DNA from: an uncultured Isosphaeraceae bacterium
Lineage (GTDB): Bacteria; Planctomycetota; Planctomycetia; Isosphaerales; Isosphaeraceae
Direction of reading: 5' to 3'
NCBI GenBank assembly: GCA_945957605.1
Contig: CAMFLR010000025.1
Location: forward strand, 36,342-100,341
Length of the DNA stretch: 64,000 bases
The position numbers were made by a program, and so were the translations under genes. This document shows, piece by piece, positions 18,039-27,925 of this stretch (the stretch's first letter is position 1; each line of letters starts with the position of its first letter). The notes beneath the pieces were generated by a model. The model was given only the letters and a program-made list of their open reading frames with translations. It did no database searches and had not been told where the DNA came from.

Positions 18039-20702
18039 ATGAACTCACCTTTTGAAATCCAGTCGCTTTCCTTTACGAAAACGACACTTCCGAACGGACT
18101 CGATGTCATCGCAAGACGCCAGGGTGATCTCCCGATCGTCGCGATGAATCTTTGGTACCACGTCGGTTCCAAGAACGAGACACGTACCCAGCGCGGTTTC
18201 GCACACCTCTTCGAGCACTTGATGTTCGAAGGGTCGGCGCATTACCCCGGCGATTTCTTCAAGCCGCTCCAAAGGTTAGGGGCGTCGATCAACGGCTCAA
18301 CCTCGTCCGATCGCACGAATTACTTCGTCGACCTTCCCGTCGCCCACCTGGAGCTCGCTCTGGCGATGGAGTCGGACCGGATGGGGCATTTTCTCCCCGC
18401 GCTCAGCGATGAGAAAATTCGCATCCAGAAAGACGTCGTCAAAAACGAGTATCGCCAAAATTATGCCAATCGTCCGTACGGCCAGGCCTGGCGACTGATC
18501 GCCGAGGCGATGTACCCGCCCGAACATCCTTATAGCTGGCTGACAATCGGTGCGATGGAAGACGTCGAAGCGGCGACACGCGGCGACGTTGAAGCCTTCT
18601 TCCAAAGGTTTTACGTTCCCAGCAACGCCAGTCTCGCGATTGTGGGGGATATCGACGAAAGCGAAGCAACCGACCTCGCGGCTCGATATTTCAGCGATCT
18701 TCCCGGCGGAATGGCCGCAATTCCCCCGTGGACTCCTCGCGAATACGCCACTCGGCGCACAACCGAGATTCGCTACTTCGATCGCGTGGAACTCGATCGG
18801 CTCTACCTCGCCTGGCATTCGGTCAATATGTTTGGCGAGGACGACGCCGCGCTCGCGCTACTTGCCGACATTCTCACCCGCGGCCGTTCGAGCCGGCTCT
18901 ACCAGCGGCTGGTGGTGCAAGAGGGGCTGGCGCAAGACGTTTCGTCGTACCAAAGCGGTCGCGAACTTGCAGGAACATTCGCCGTCACGATCACCCTCCG
19001 GCCCGGCCGCTCGTGGGAAGTCGCACGCGACCGCGTCTTGTCGGAAATCGCTGCCATTGCGCACGAAGGCGTCACGGCCGAGGAACTAACCCGCGTTCAA
19101 AACGGCCGGGTTGCCGGTTTTGTCTACGCGCTCGATAACGTCGGCGGATTTGGCGGCGTGGCCGACCGGCTCAACGCCTACAATGTCTATCTCGGCGATC
19201 CTGCACGAATCACGACCGACGTCCGCCGCTACCAGGACGTGCGGCCGGCTGATCTTCGCACGGTCGCCGAACGCTATCTCGTCGAGAAGACTGCCGTTCG
19301 GCTCGTCGTCCAGCGCAAGCCAAACGTGACGACTTCTGTCGATCGCAGCGTTCCACCCGATCCAGGAACGAGCGTGGCCTTCCGCGCACCGGTCCCGCAA
19401 ATTACCAAATTGCGTTGCGGGGCAGAGTTGTGGATCATCCCGCGCCGGGAATTGCCAATCGTCGCAATGTCCTGCGCTTTGCGAGCCGGCGCCGGCATGC
19501 ATGGTCCCGAAAGTGGTGGACTCGCAAGCCTGACGGCCGATTTGCTCGACGAGGGAACGAAGTCGCGCGATGCGAATGCGATCGGCGACCTGGCCGCCAA
19601 TTTGGGGACGCACCTGACTTCGAGCGCAGGGTGGGACGGCTCATATGTTGGGATGCAGTGCCTGACGCCGCATCTCGAAAAGAGCTTCGACCTCGCTCTG
19701 GATATCCTGCAAAACCCCACGTTCCCAGTTGAGCATTTCGACCGGATCAAGGGGCAAACGCTCGCTGCGCTCAAGGCCGATCGCGAGAACGCGGCGTCGC
19801 GCGCTCACCGCGCTTTCCTTTCCGTACTTTATCCTGAGAGCCATCCTTATCACATCGCATCCGACGGCACCGAAGCGACCGTCGGCGGACTCAGTCGCGA
19901 CGATCTCGCGCGGTATCACCGAGTGTATTACCGGCCAGATCGGGCGGCGATTGTCGTTTCGGGTGATGTCGACCCAGATCGTATCGCACAACGACTCGAC
20001 GATTGGCTCGGCGGTTGGGAGCGCAACGGCAATACTGCGCTGCAGCCACCGGCGAATGTTTCGCGATTGACGGCGCCTCGGGTGATTCTTGTCGATCGTC
20101 CAGGGGCGGAGCAGGCTGTAGTGCGGGTGGGAAATATCGGCACATATCGGCTCGACCCAGATTACAATGATTTGATCGTGTTCAACCAGATTCTCGGCGG
20201 TCAGTTCAACTCGCGGCTCAATGCGAAACTCCGCGAAGAGAAGGGATTCACGTACGGCGTTCGTTCCGGTTTCGATTTCCGCAGAGGTCCAGGACCGTTC
20301 ACGGTGAGCGCCTCGATCCAGTCCGATAAGGTTGCTGAGGCGCTTGGTGATATTCGCAATGAAATCTCCTCGATGTTCGGCGATCGTCCGCCGACTCCGA
20401 CCGAACTGCAAAACGCCCGACGTGCCTTGATCGAAGGGCAGGCGAAGCATTTTGAGACTCCCGCGGTCCTCGCTTCGCGCTACGCTACGTTATTCCTTTA
20501 TGGCTTGCCGCTCGACTACTACAGCGGGCTTGCCGACCGCCTGAACGCGGTTGATATCGACTCGATGCTCGCCGCCGCGCGACGGCAGATCAATCCCAAC
20601 GGGTTCGTCGCTGTGATCGTCGCCGACGCGGACCTTGTTACGAAGGATCTCGAGCAACTTGGCTGGGGCGCGGTTGAAGTCTGGAGCCAGGCAAGTCATT
20701 GA
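18039..20702 (+). CDS. Double-length M16 (insulinase-family) zinc peptidase
   Basis: The 887-residue protein fuses two M16 units. The N-terminal unit is active by sequence: the inverted zinc motif H56-L-F-E59-H60, with the distal ligand E137 in VVKNEYRQNY at the expected distance. The C-terminal unit (from about residue 440) has the M16 fold signature LREEKGFTYGVRS but lacks the zinc motif; the matching site reads SGGLASLTADLLDEG. This is the active-plus-inactive clam-shell arrangement of single-chain M16 enzymes, which degrade peptides. No signal peptide is visible, so it may act in the cytoplasm. Confidence 0.92.
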   Translation: MNSPFEIQSLSFTKTTLPNGLDVIARRQGDLPIVAMNLWYHVGSKNETRTQRGFAHLFEHLMFEGSAHYPGDFFKPLQRLGASINGSTSSDRTNYFVDLPVAHLELALAMESDRMGHFLPALSDEKIRIQKDVVKNEYRQNYANRPYGQAWRLIAEAMYPPEHPYSWLTIGAMEDVEAATRGDVEAFFQRFYVPSNASLAIVGDIDESEATDLAARYFSDLPGGMAAIPPWTPREYATRRTTEIRYFDRVELDRLYLAWHSVNMFGEDDAALALLADILTRGRSSRLYQRLVVQEGLAQDVSSYQSGRELAGTFAVTITLRPGRSWEVARDRVLSEIAAIAHEGVTAEELTRVQNGRVAGFVYALDNVGGFGGVADRLNAYNVYLGDPARITTDVRRYQDVRPADLRTVAERYLVEKTAVRLVVQRKPNVTTSVDRSVPPDPGTSVAFRAPVPQITKLRCGAELWIIPRRELPIVAMSCALRAGAGMHGPESGGLASLTADLLDEGTKSRDANAIGDLAANLGTHLTSSAGWDGSYVGMQCLTPHLEKSFDLALDILQNPTFPVEHFDRIKGQTLAALKADRENAASRAHRAFLSVLYPESHPYHIASDGTEATVGGLSRDDLARYHRVYYRPDRAAIVVSGDVDPDRIAQRLDDWLGGWERNGNTALQPPANVSRLTAPRVILVDRPGAEQAVVRVGNIGTYRLDPDYNDLIVFNQILGGQFNSRLNAKLREEKGFTYGVRSGFDFRRGPGPFTVSASIQSDKVAEALGDIRNEISSMFGDRPPTPTELQNARRALIEGQAKHFETPAVLASRYATLFLYGLPLDYYSGLADRLNAVDIDSMLAAARRQINPNGFVAVIVADADLVTKDLEQLGWGAVEVWSQASH

Positions 20703-20818
20703 CGAATCCGATAGACTCACACAGGTGAATAAGCCGCGACGGCACGACGTCTAACTGACACCCCTCTCCGCGTCAGTCGCGATCGGTCCCATTGCCCATC
20801 TTTCCAGGGACGTCCACG

Positions 20819-22489
20819 ATGGCTCGACATCGGCCCGGGGCCGGGTTCGCACGCTGGCTGCGGCTTCAGCGCATCCTGATCGTGCGCCGAACGGTTCGAC
20901 GCCTGCACGACTGGCACCAGTGGCTCCCATCGTGGGGCACAAGCGTGCTCGTCCACGCCATCGCCCTGCTCATTCTCGCCCTTATCTATTTCTCCACAGG
21001 CTCCGGGCCGCGCGAGTCGCAGTTCAACGGCGAGTTCACGCCTGGACCGGTGCTTGGTGAGGGACTGATTTCGAGCGTCCCCGCGGAAGTCGCCGGCGAT
21101 CCGTTTAATACGAACCAAACCAAAGAGTTCCCCTCGTTGAGCTTCGACACAGTGGCGAAGGGAACGAAGATCATCAACCAGCCCGCGCTCCCGGCCGACG
21201 TGAAGTTCACCCACACCATTACACCTCCCCGCGTGGCAGCAATGCCTGGTGTGAAGTTGTCGGACACAGTGGGGTCACGACTCCATTTCGAGGATTTGAG
21301 CGCACCTTTCGCCGGGCGTGACGAAGCGACGCGTGCCAAGCTCGTGAGGCGTGAAGGAGGTTCGGCCGAGTCGGAAAAAGCGGTGCAAGCCGGTCTCGAC
21401 TGGATTGCGCGACACCAGCGTCCCGACGGCGCGTGGTCGCTCGATTATCATGGCCAGTGTGTCGACGATGGCTGCCCATTTGAAACGACGATGGCCTCTG
21501 ACACCGCCGCAACGGGCCTTGGATTGCTGCCCCTTCTCGGTGCCGGGCATATTCACACGAAGGAATGCCGATACCAGGATAACGTCCGCCGCGGGCTGGC
21601 GTTCTTGATGAAGAATCAGAGCCCTGAAGGCGAGCTTTTTCTGGGAGGAAGCGGAAACACGAAGTTTTACTCACACGCGATCGCCGCGATGGCGCTTTGT
21701 GAAGCGTACGGCATTTCCAACGATCCCCGGCTCAAGATTCCCGCTCAACGTGCACTCAATTTCATCGCCAAGAATCAAAATCTCGACGACGGCGGCTGGC
21801 GTTATTTTCCTGGGCAATCGGGTGATACGTCGGTCTTTGGCTGGCAGATGTTTGCCTTACGAAGCGGTAAGCTTGCGGGTCTTGAAGTGTCCAAGCGAAC
21901 GATTGCTGGCTGTCGCAAATATCTCGACCGCGCTGCAACCGATAAAGGCCGCACTGCATACAGTTACCTGATTGGCGGTCCGGCCGATCCGGTGATGACG
22001 GCCGAGGCATTGTTGTGTCGTCAATACCTGGGCTGGCCGAATGATTATGGTCCGCTGCTCAAGGGAGCGAAGTCGGTCTATGATCATTTGCTCGCTTCAG
22101 AACAGCGTGATATCTATTATTGGTACTATGCCACGCAGATGTTGCACAACCTTCAAGGCAAGGAATGGGTTTCCTGGAATAAACGCATTCGTGATGGTCT
22201 GGTTGGAATGCAGGTGACGGGCGTCGGTTGTGCAAAAGGAAGTTGGGATCCGCAATCTCCGCAACGTGACCGCCGCAGTACCGCGGGACGGTTGTACGTC
22301 ACCTCGCTGTCGATTTTGACGCTCGAAGTTTATTATCGCTGGTTACCGTTGTACAAGCCGGTTGATCGCAGTGAAGACGGTAACGAGAAGCCGCCGCTTG
22401 ATGATGAGAAGTCGCAACTCGCGAAGCAAGCGGTGCTTGAACCGGCGGCGAAGCCGGCTCAGGCGACAGCAAAGAAGAAGGCGAAGTAA
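20819..22489 (+). CDS. Membrane-anchored protein with prenyltransferase/squalene-cyclase repeats
   Basis: A 556-residue protein with a basic N-terminus and one transmembrane helix (LVHAIALLILALIYF, about residues 44-60). A long extracytoplasmic domain follows, holding alpha/alpha-toroid repeats such as GLDWIARHQRPDGAWSLD, GLAFLMKNQSPEGELFLG and ALNFIAKNQNLDDGGWRYF. These repeats occur in squalene-hopene cyclases, but the DxDD catalytic motif is not seen, so this is probably a structural or binding version common in Planctomycetota. The start at 20819 has AGGGA upstream. The tail is Lys/Ala-rich. Confidence 0.85.
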   Translation: MARHRPGAGFARWLRLQRILIVRRTVRRLHDWHQWLPSWGTSVLVHAIALLILALIYFSTGSGPRESQFNGEFTPGPVLGEGLISSVPAEVAGDPFNTNQTKEFPSLSFDTVAKGTKIINQPALPADVKFTHTITPPRVAAMPGVKLSDTVGSRLHFEDLSAPFAGRDEATRAKLVRREGGSAESEKAVQAGLDWIARHQRPDGAWSLDYHGQCVDDGCPFETTMASDTAATGLGLLPLLGAGHIHTKECRYQDNVRRGLAFLMKNQSPEGELFLGGSGNTKFYSHAIAAMALCEAYGISNDPRLKIPAQRALNFIAKNQNLDDGGWRYFPGQSGDTSVFGWQMFALRSGKLAGLEVSKRTIAGCRKYLDRAATDKGRTAYSYLIGGPADPVMTAEALLCRQYLGWPNDYGPLLKGAKSVYDHLLASEQRDIYYWYYATQMLHNLQGKEWVSWNKRIRDGLVGMQVTGVGCAKGSWDPQSPQRDRRSTAGRLYVTSLSILTLEVYYRWLPLYKPVDRSEDGNEKPPLDDEKSQLAKQAVLEPAAKPAQATAKKKAK

Positions 22490-22500
22490 TTCATTTCGTG

Positions 22501-22540
22501 CAATTGTCTAACAACCGTAGAATGTACCCTACGACAATTG
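22501..22540 (+). terminator. Possible hairpin downstream of the squalene-repeat gene
   Basis: CAATTGT and ACAATTG arms flank an inner CGTAG/CTACG stem, with an 8-nt bulge on one side. A short T-containing stretch follows. It could end the transcript of the upstream gene, but it is AT-rich and bulged. Confidence 0.3.
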
Positions 22541-22583
22541 GTTTGGTTGGTTTGAAGAATGAACTGCGCCGGAGGTAAAACCG

Positions 22584-23753
22584 GTGTCGAACCCAGGTTC
22601 GGTTCCACCCATCAGGCCTCGATTTCCGTCGGCGCGTTCCGAATTGCGGGATGATTCGCTGACTCTGAAGATGCGAGTCTTTGATTTGGGCCCGGCACTC
22701 TTTTTTCTGCTCTTTTCGTCGGTATGGACGGTAGCTTGTATTACGATACTCGTTATAGCCATTTCTCAATTCAAGGCGATTTTGTTCCTATTTGGCGTTC
22801 CCTTTTGGGCCGCGTGGTTTTTGTTCGTTGGTATCAATGTAAACAATTTCTTCGGTTACTACCTTATTGTGCTTGATCCCGCAGGCCTGTTTTACGAATG
22901 GCATGTGCTGATTTCGCTTGGAAAGCGCAAAGTGCCGTTGGCGGAACTTCGCTACTTTCATGTGAAGACATTTGCTGTTGATTCTGACAGCGGCGCAACG
23001 ATCGGGATCGAAGCCGTTACGCTGGGACGCAATGTGAGATTTGGCACTTACCTGTCCACCCTCGAACGCGAATGGCTGGCGTTTCAACTTGACGAACACA
23101 GGCAAGAATTGCAGCGACAAGCGAAAACTGCTGATTTCGACAATGGTGATTTGAAAGACTGTCGCGCCTGCGCGATGCCGAAAGACTGCGCGTGGGACAT
23201 AAGTGAGGGACTTGCCGAATTGGCGCTGAAACAACGTGGTCATCTCAATTCAAAGGTGGTTTTGGAACTACTATTCATCAACGGATTTTGGAATGGCGTC
23301 GTAAGTGTGATTCTCGCGGGGTTACTTGGTTTCATGCCCGTTGACTCAATGCCCACCGGGCTGGCGTGGTGGGGGATGTTTTTGTTCTTGATTCCGTTCG
23401 AGTCGATCGGCTTTGCCCTGCTCTCCGCGTTGCTCATTGCACTCATGGAACCGTTTCGAGTCACGCGCTGGATCGTCAGGCGCGATGGCGTCGAGCGGGT
23501 GACGACCCGTCTCGGCCTCCCGCTGGGCCGACACCGAATGTATCCGTGCGAAGGGATTGACACTGTGGCGATCCGCGATGATCTCGGCTCATCGAAGGGC
23601 TGGAAAGACAAATCGAAAGAGGCGACTGGCGAACAATATGGCGTGATATTTACAGACTCGGATCAAACGGAGATTTGCTCGGTTACGTGCCTCACGCTCG
23701 GCGAGGCACGCTGGATGAAGGGACGCATCCAAGAATTCGGATTTGCGCGTTAA
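22584..23753 (+). CDS. Uncharacterised multi-pass membrane protein
   Basis: A 389-residue protein with two hydrophobic hairpins. One is near the N-terminus (about residues 33-90, including FFLLFSSVWTVACITILVI). The other is in the C-terminal half (about 228-290, including VVSVILAGLLGFM and FLFLIPFESIGFALLSAL). A soluble domain between them contains a CRACAMPKDC segment. No family was recognised. The GTG start has a strong GGAGG site 8 nt upstream. It converges with the J-like/FN3 gene, with 14 bp between the stops. Confidence 0.65.
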   Translation: MSNPGSVPPIRPRFPSARSELRDDSLTLKMRVFDLGPALFFLLFSSVWTVACITILVIAISQFKAILFLFGVPFWAAWFLFVGINVNNFFGYYLIVLDPAGLFYEWHVLISLGKRKVPLAELRYFHVKTFAVDSDSGATIGIEAVTLGRNVRFGTYLSTLEREWLAFQLDEHRQELQRQAKTADFDNGDLKDCRACAMPKDCAWDISEGLAELALKQRGHLNSKVVLELLFINGFWNGVVSVILAGLLGFMPVDSMPTGLAWWGMFLFLIPFESIGFALLSALLIALMEPFRVTRWIVRRDGVERVTTRLGLPLGRHRMYPCEGIDTVAIRDDLGSSKGWKDKSKEATGEQYGVIFTDSDQTEICSVTCLTLGEARWMKGRIQEFGFAR

Positions 23754-23767
23754 ACGAAAGGCGCAAA

Positions 23768-26700
23768 TCAAACGCGCGTCTCAACCGACTCCGGATGTTT
23801 CAGTCGAATCGGAGCCTGGCCGCTGGGATCGGCACCCGGGTCGGCGAAGAGCCTCACCGGTTTGCGACCGAGATCGACGAGCGGCTTGATCGAGAATGTC
23901 GCGCCGTCTTTGCAGGCTGGGAATCGCTCGATGATCTGGCCGTCGTCGGGGGCGAGCGGCATTGTTCGCGGATGCGAGACAAGCGCCAGCGGCGGTACTG
24001 TTGCGCCGGGCGGGTCGGTGGCGATCGTGATGGCCCAGGGACGCCCTGGAAATGTGGGACGTCGCAGCGTGTAACTCACCGTGATTTCAGGATTCGGACC
24101 TGGCACGATCGTTCGCGCGGTGGATTCCAGACCGGGCGAGGTGATCTTCACTCCATCAACGCTCGCCACGCTGAAGACCGCAAGGTGCCACGGCCCCGGC
24201 TGCGATTCGACCGGCAAATTGAGCGTGTAATAGCCTTGGTGGCTGTACTGTCCTTCGGAAACAGTCGCGGCGATGGCGTCGGGATCGTCGGCACGAATCG
24301 GCGCTGATCCGGCGCGAGCAACAACGATTGTCTCCGTCGCGCGAGGCGTCCAGCGCCAGCGAAGATGAACCTTCCCCGCGCTTCCCACACGCACAGCCCG
24401 AAGATCGGTCGGATCGGGAACACTCGAAAAACCGGCGGCTGTGCCAATGGTCGCAGTTCCATTCAAGAAGACGAAGGGCGTGTAATGGCAGAGCCCAATG
24501 GCGGGCGGTTCGGGATCGGTCGTCGCGTCGGAACGCATCGAATCAAGCCAGATCCCTTCGATCTTGTTGACCTCGGTTGCGGTGAGTCGCGCACCCGCGG
24601 GATGGGGCAGGGGATGAGTCGTCCGCAGAATCTTCACCGACCCGCGCGGCACTGCGGGCCAGTGGATCGTAACGCGGCCGTCGATTTCGGGGACGATCGA
24701 CAGCGGACCAGCAGGCGCGGCGGGAGGAGCAGGTGTCGCCGCGATTTCGATGCCCGGTGAAAGAATCGTCTTACCGTCGCTCGACGTGAAAATAGCGTGG
24801 ATTCGGTAGCGATAGATCCGCTTGTCGTCGAGGCCGCGATCGACGGCGTGGTCGGATAGGCTGTCGATGGTCGTTTCGGGAACGCCGGGCATTCCCAAGC
24901 GGGCGACCTTTGCTCCCTTCGCGCCGCGAGGCAGCGTCCAACTCAGCGTGATCTCGCCGCTCGACCCATCGGCGCGCAAATCGTCGACTTCGAGCACAAC
25001 CGCCTGCGGTGCAACGGTTGCGCCGGTCTGTGAAACAACACCGTTGCGCACGCTGAAGATTGCATATCCGACGGATTGACCCGTCGGCACATTTGTGTCG
25101 GTGAATTCGGTCAAATCAAGGTCTTTGATGGCCGTGCCATCCTTGACCTGATCAGGTGTGCCGCCGACTTTGCGGACGACCCGAAAAGTGCACGGCCCGA
25201 TCCCATCGGCCGAAGGCGGCGACCAACGCACGCTCACGCCATTTGTGCCGACGGTTGCAGTGGCGTTTGTCGGTGGATCGGGCGGACAGCGTTTGAGACC
25301 TTCGCGCGCGTCCTGCAAATCGACGGCAACTTCGAGTGCTCTGCGATAAAATGAGCGAGCTGCCCGGGGATCGCGCGACTCAGCGTTGCGGCCCTGCGCG
25401 ATCAGATCCTGAGCTTCGCGAAGCGCACCCAGTAAGTCGCCCTGGGCAGCGCGAATTCCTTGCGACGTAGGATCTACTAGCGACGCCCACGTCAGCAGCG
25501 CCTGGCGCGCCGCGAGCAAATGCTTGCGGCTACGAGCCAGCTCGAATTCTCCTTTCGCCGCCTCAACCTCTGCGAGCCGTTCCTTCACTTTCTCGACGGC
25601 CTTACGCGCACCAACGTGCCGGGGCGCATATTCCTGAACGCGGCCGAGATGTTCGAGCGCTGCATCGTAATCGCGAACTTTGTGCGCGTGCTGAGCCGCC
25701 TCGAAATGCTTCACCAGCGACTCAAGATTGCAGACCTCAAACCCGCACGAGCACCGCGATTCATCGGCCCAATGCGCCCTGCGACACGTTGGGCATTCCC
25801 ACCGCAAGGTTGCCCGGCAATGCCGGCAAACGGCGGCATCAAGCTGCTTGGCGACGCGCGAAAACTCCGTCAACCCAGTGCATGAGCGACAGCGAATGTA
25901 ACGCGGAGGTGCCTCGTCGAGGCTGAATGACGCCAGCCCGCCGCCATCGCGCGAAATTCCGGCGGTGCGGCAGGCGAGCGTCAAAATTCGTTCCGCGCGA
26001 TCGGGAATAATTCCATAAGCCGCCGCTTCGTCGAGCAGCACATGCCGCGAGCCTGGGTCGAGATTCGAGACCCCTTCGAGCGCGAAGGCGATGATCTCGC
26101 GGTAACTGTCTTCTGCCTCTCGGATCAAAGTTTTTTCGTACTTGGATCGCCCCTCGGGTTGAGCCAGGTGCGACTGAGCATACGAAATCACCTCGAGCCA
26201 GGCTGTTTTCTCGGCCGTCACCTGGCTTTTGCGCATCCAGCGCTGGCGTTCGTCATCGGCGCGGCGGGCGACTTCCGAAATCGCTGCATCGCGGCCAAGT
26301 CCGAGCGCGTCGAAGAGATCGCGCTTACCGACGAGTTCGAGCGCCGCTCGTATTTGCCGGCGCGTCACTGGATCGAGGCTTTCATCAGGCGGTTCAGGAG
26401 CGTCGACGGCTTGCGGCGCCTCGGCTTTGGGCGGGTAGGGCTCGGTGAGCTTGGTAAGGTCGTCGCCTGTGAGTCCGAGTTTGGTCGCACGATCGCGCAA
26501 CAAATCGCGATCGCTTACCGTCAGGCCACCTTTGGCCGCCCTAAGGCGTACGAGCCGCTGAAGCTCATTGAGCTTTGATTCGCGTGCGGCAGCCGCATCG
26601 GCGGCGAGTTCGGCGTCGTAAGCAGCACGCGTGGCGGGATCGCCGAGCAGGCGGCGGCGGATCTCGGGAACTTGGTCGAGATACGACTGATATGTGTGTT

Positions 26701-26821
26701 TGTACTTAGGATTGCGCGTGCCCGACGACCATTGATGACGGCAGCGTTCGAGCGCTGCTTCGATGGCAGCACGATCGGCACGGCTCGTCACGCCCAGGAG
26801 CGCGTAATAGTCGGAAACCAT
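23768..26821 (-). CDS. J-like, zinc-ribbon and fibronectin type III multidomain protein
   Basis: The 1017-residue protein begins with a J-domain-like segment (DYYALLGVTSRADRAAIEAA) whose HPD tripeptide is absent; the site reads CRHQWSSG. A second J-like segment follows near 170-230 (LFDALGLGRDAAISE), also without HPD. Next is a cysteine-rich double zinc ribbon (about 310-370: CRSC, CRHC, CPTC, CSC), then helical TPR-like repeats (about 380-510). The second half is a series of beta-sandwich domains resembling fibronectin type III (VSVRWSPPS, ITLSWTLP, VTIHWPAVP, VHLRWRWTP). Without HPD it should not stimulate DnaK. It lies downstream of FKBP and a GAF-like gene. Function unknown. Confidence 0.75.
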   Translation of the reverse strand: MVSDYYALLGVTSRADRAAIEAALERCRHQWSSGTRNPKYKHTYQSYLDQVPEIRRRLLGDPATRAAYDAELAADAAAARESKLNELQRLVRLRAAKGGLTVSDRDLLRDRATKLGLTGDDLTKLTEPYPPKAEAPQAVDAPEPPDESLDPVTRRQIRAALELVGKRDLFDALGLGRDAAISEVARRADDERQRWMRKSQVTAEKTAWLEVISYAQSHLAQPEGRSKYEKTLIREAEDSYREIIAFALEGVSNLDPGSRHVLLDEAAAYGIIPDRAERILTLACRTAGISRDGGGLASFSLDEAPPRYIRCRSCTGLTEFSRVAKQLDAAVCRHCRATLRWECPTCRRAHWADESRCSCGFEVCNLESLVKHFEAAQHAHKVRDYDAALEHLGRVQEYAPRHVGARKAVEKVKERLAEVEAAKGEFELARSRKHLLAARQALLTWASLVDPTSQGIRAAQGDLLGALREAQDLIAQGRNAESRDPRAARSFYRRALEVAVDLQDAREGLKRCPPDPPTNATATVGTNGVSVRWSPPSADGIGPCTFRVVRKVGGTPDQVKDGTAIKDLDLTEFTDTNVPTGQSVGYAIFSVRNGVVSQTGATVAPQAVVLEVDDLRADGSSGEITLSWTLPRGAKGAKVARLGMPGVPETTIDSLSDHAVDRGLDDKRIYRYRIHAIFTSSDGKTILSPGIEIAATPAPPAAPAGPLSIVPEIDGRVTIHWPAVPRGSVKILRTTHPLPHPAGARLTATEVNKIEGIWLDSMRSDATTDPEPPAIGLCHYTPFVFLNGTATIGTAAGFSSVPDPTDLRAVRVGSAGKVHLRWRWTPRATETIVVARAGSAPIRADDPDAIAATVSEGQYSHQGYYTLNLPVESQPGPWHLAVFSVASVDGVKITSPGLESTARTIVPGPNPEITVSYTLRRPTFPGRPWAITIATDPPGATVPPLALVSHPRTMPLAPDDGQIIERFPACKDGATFSIKPLVDLGRKPVRLFADPGADPSGQAPIRLKHPESVETRV

Positions 26822-26922
26822 CGGGCCGTCCGTCTTTCAAGCACAAGGTGGCATCGCTCGGTTCGATACCATTATAAGCGGACGGCTGTTGCGGAAAAGG
26901 AGTTGAGGCAAATCGAAATGTT

Positions 26923-27387
26923 TCAGAGTTCGTCGAGCCACGTCGCTTTTTCCGCCATCGTGCGAATCGCCTCTCCAAGAATCGTGGCTGACGGCTCCAA
27001 ACTTCCAAGCGCGATGGCAATAGCGGCTACGGTGCGGCCGTCGCGATCGATTGGCACGGCAACCGATCGCGGCGTCTTGAATTCGCCGAGCCAGTAGGCC
27101 GACCCAATCTGGCCCGGCACGTCGGAGGAGAACATTTCGGTGACCTGACCGGTCGTCACGGCCCCGACGATTCCCAGTGGCGTGTTGTCGATTGGCACCT
27201 CACGCGTTGCGAGGGCGAATCGCTCGGAGGCCTCGCGAGGCAGGTCGAGTGCGGCATCGAAGGAGATTTGCCGGAGCAGATTCGCCTGCGCGTCGACCAC
27301 CCATACCCCGGCCGCCCGGCCATGAAGGTCGACTCTCAGGCGTCTCAGCCAGTTGGCGACGTTTGCCGGGCCGGTGGGGTACGTCAT
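26923..27387 (-). CDS. Uncharacterised GAF-like protein
   Basis: A 154-residue soluble protein. Its alternating pattern (VWVVDAQANLLRQISFD ... RSVAVPIDRDGRTVAAIAIAL) resembles a compact GAF or roadblock-like sensor fold, but the match is weak and from pattern only. It starts 8 bp after the FKBP stop, so the two are almost certainly co-transcribed. The J-like/FN3 gene follows 101 bp downstream. Confidence 0.6.
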   Translation of the reverse strand: MTYPTGPANVANWLRRLRVDLHGRAAGVWVVDAQANLLRQISFDAALDLPREASERFALATREVPIDNTPLGIVGAVTTGQVTEMFSSDVPGQIGSAYWLGEFKTPRSVAVPIDRDGRTVAAIAIALGSLEPSATILGEAIRTMAEKATWLDEL

Positions 27388-27395
27388 GGTTGAAA

Positions 27396-27728
27396 TTAGC
27401 CAACCTTGATGAGTTCAACGACGAACTTGAGCGTTGCGTTTGGCGGAATGACGCCGCCCGCGCCCGCTGCACCGTAAGCTTCTTCGGGGGGAATCGTCAA
27501 CTCGCGCTTGCCGCCTTCCTTCATGCCAAGAACGCCAACTTCCCAGCCGGTGATCACCCTGCGCTGGCCGAGCGTGAAGCCGAACGGCGTGCCGCGGTCG
27601 TGCGAGCTGTCGAATTTCTTACCGTCCATCAAGGTGCCGGTGTAATGCACGCTCACGCGGTCGCCGACCTTCGCCTCTGCGCCTGTGCCTTCTTGCAGAT
27701 CGACGATGGTCGTATTGAAGTTCGCCAC
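27396..27728 (-). CDS. FKBP-type peptidyl-prolyl cis-trans isomerase
   Basis: A 110-residue single-domain FKBP, about the usual size. Family marks are VSVHYTGTLMDGKKFDSS, PFGFTLGQRRVITGWEVGV and GKRELTIPPEEAYG. It catalyses proline isomerisation during folding. No signal peptide is present, so it is cytoplasmic. It leads a probable three-gene transcript with the GAF-like and J-like/FN3 genes. Confidence 0.93.
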   Translation of the reverse strand: MANFNTTIVDLQEGTGAEAKVGDRVSVHYTGTLMDGKKFDSSHDRGTPFGFTLGQRRVITGWEVGVLGMKEGGKRELTIPPEEAYGAAGAGGVIPPNATLKFVVELIKVG

Positions 27729-27925
27729 GATGTTCCCCTGTCTCTGACCGAAAAATGCCCAAATCTCGCGAGGGACACTAAGCCCTCATGTCCGGCGATG
27801 GTACAGCACAATCGTAAATCATGACAAGGATGTGTCGTCGTACATCCTGGTATCGAGGTAGTGAATTGGATGCGAAGGAGTTCGCGAGAGCACCTCGCGT
27901 TTCCCGAATCTATTGCCGTGCGAGC

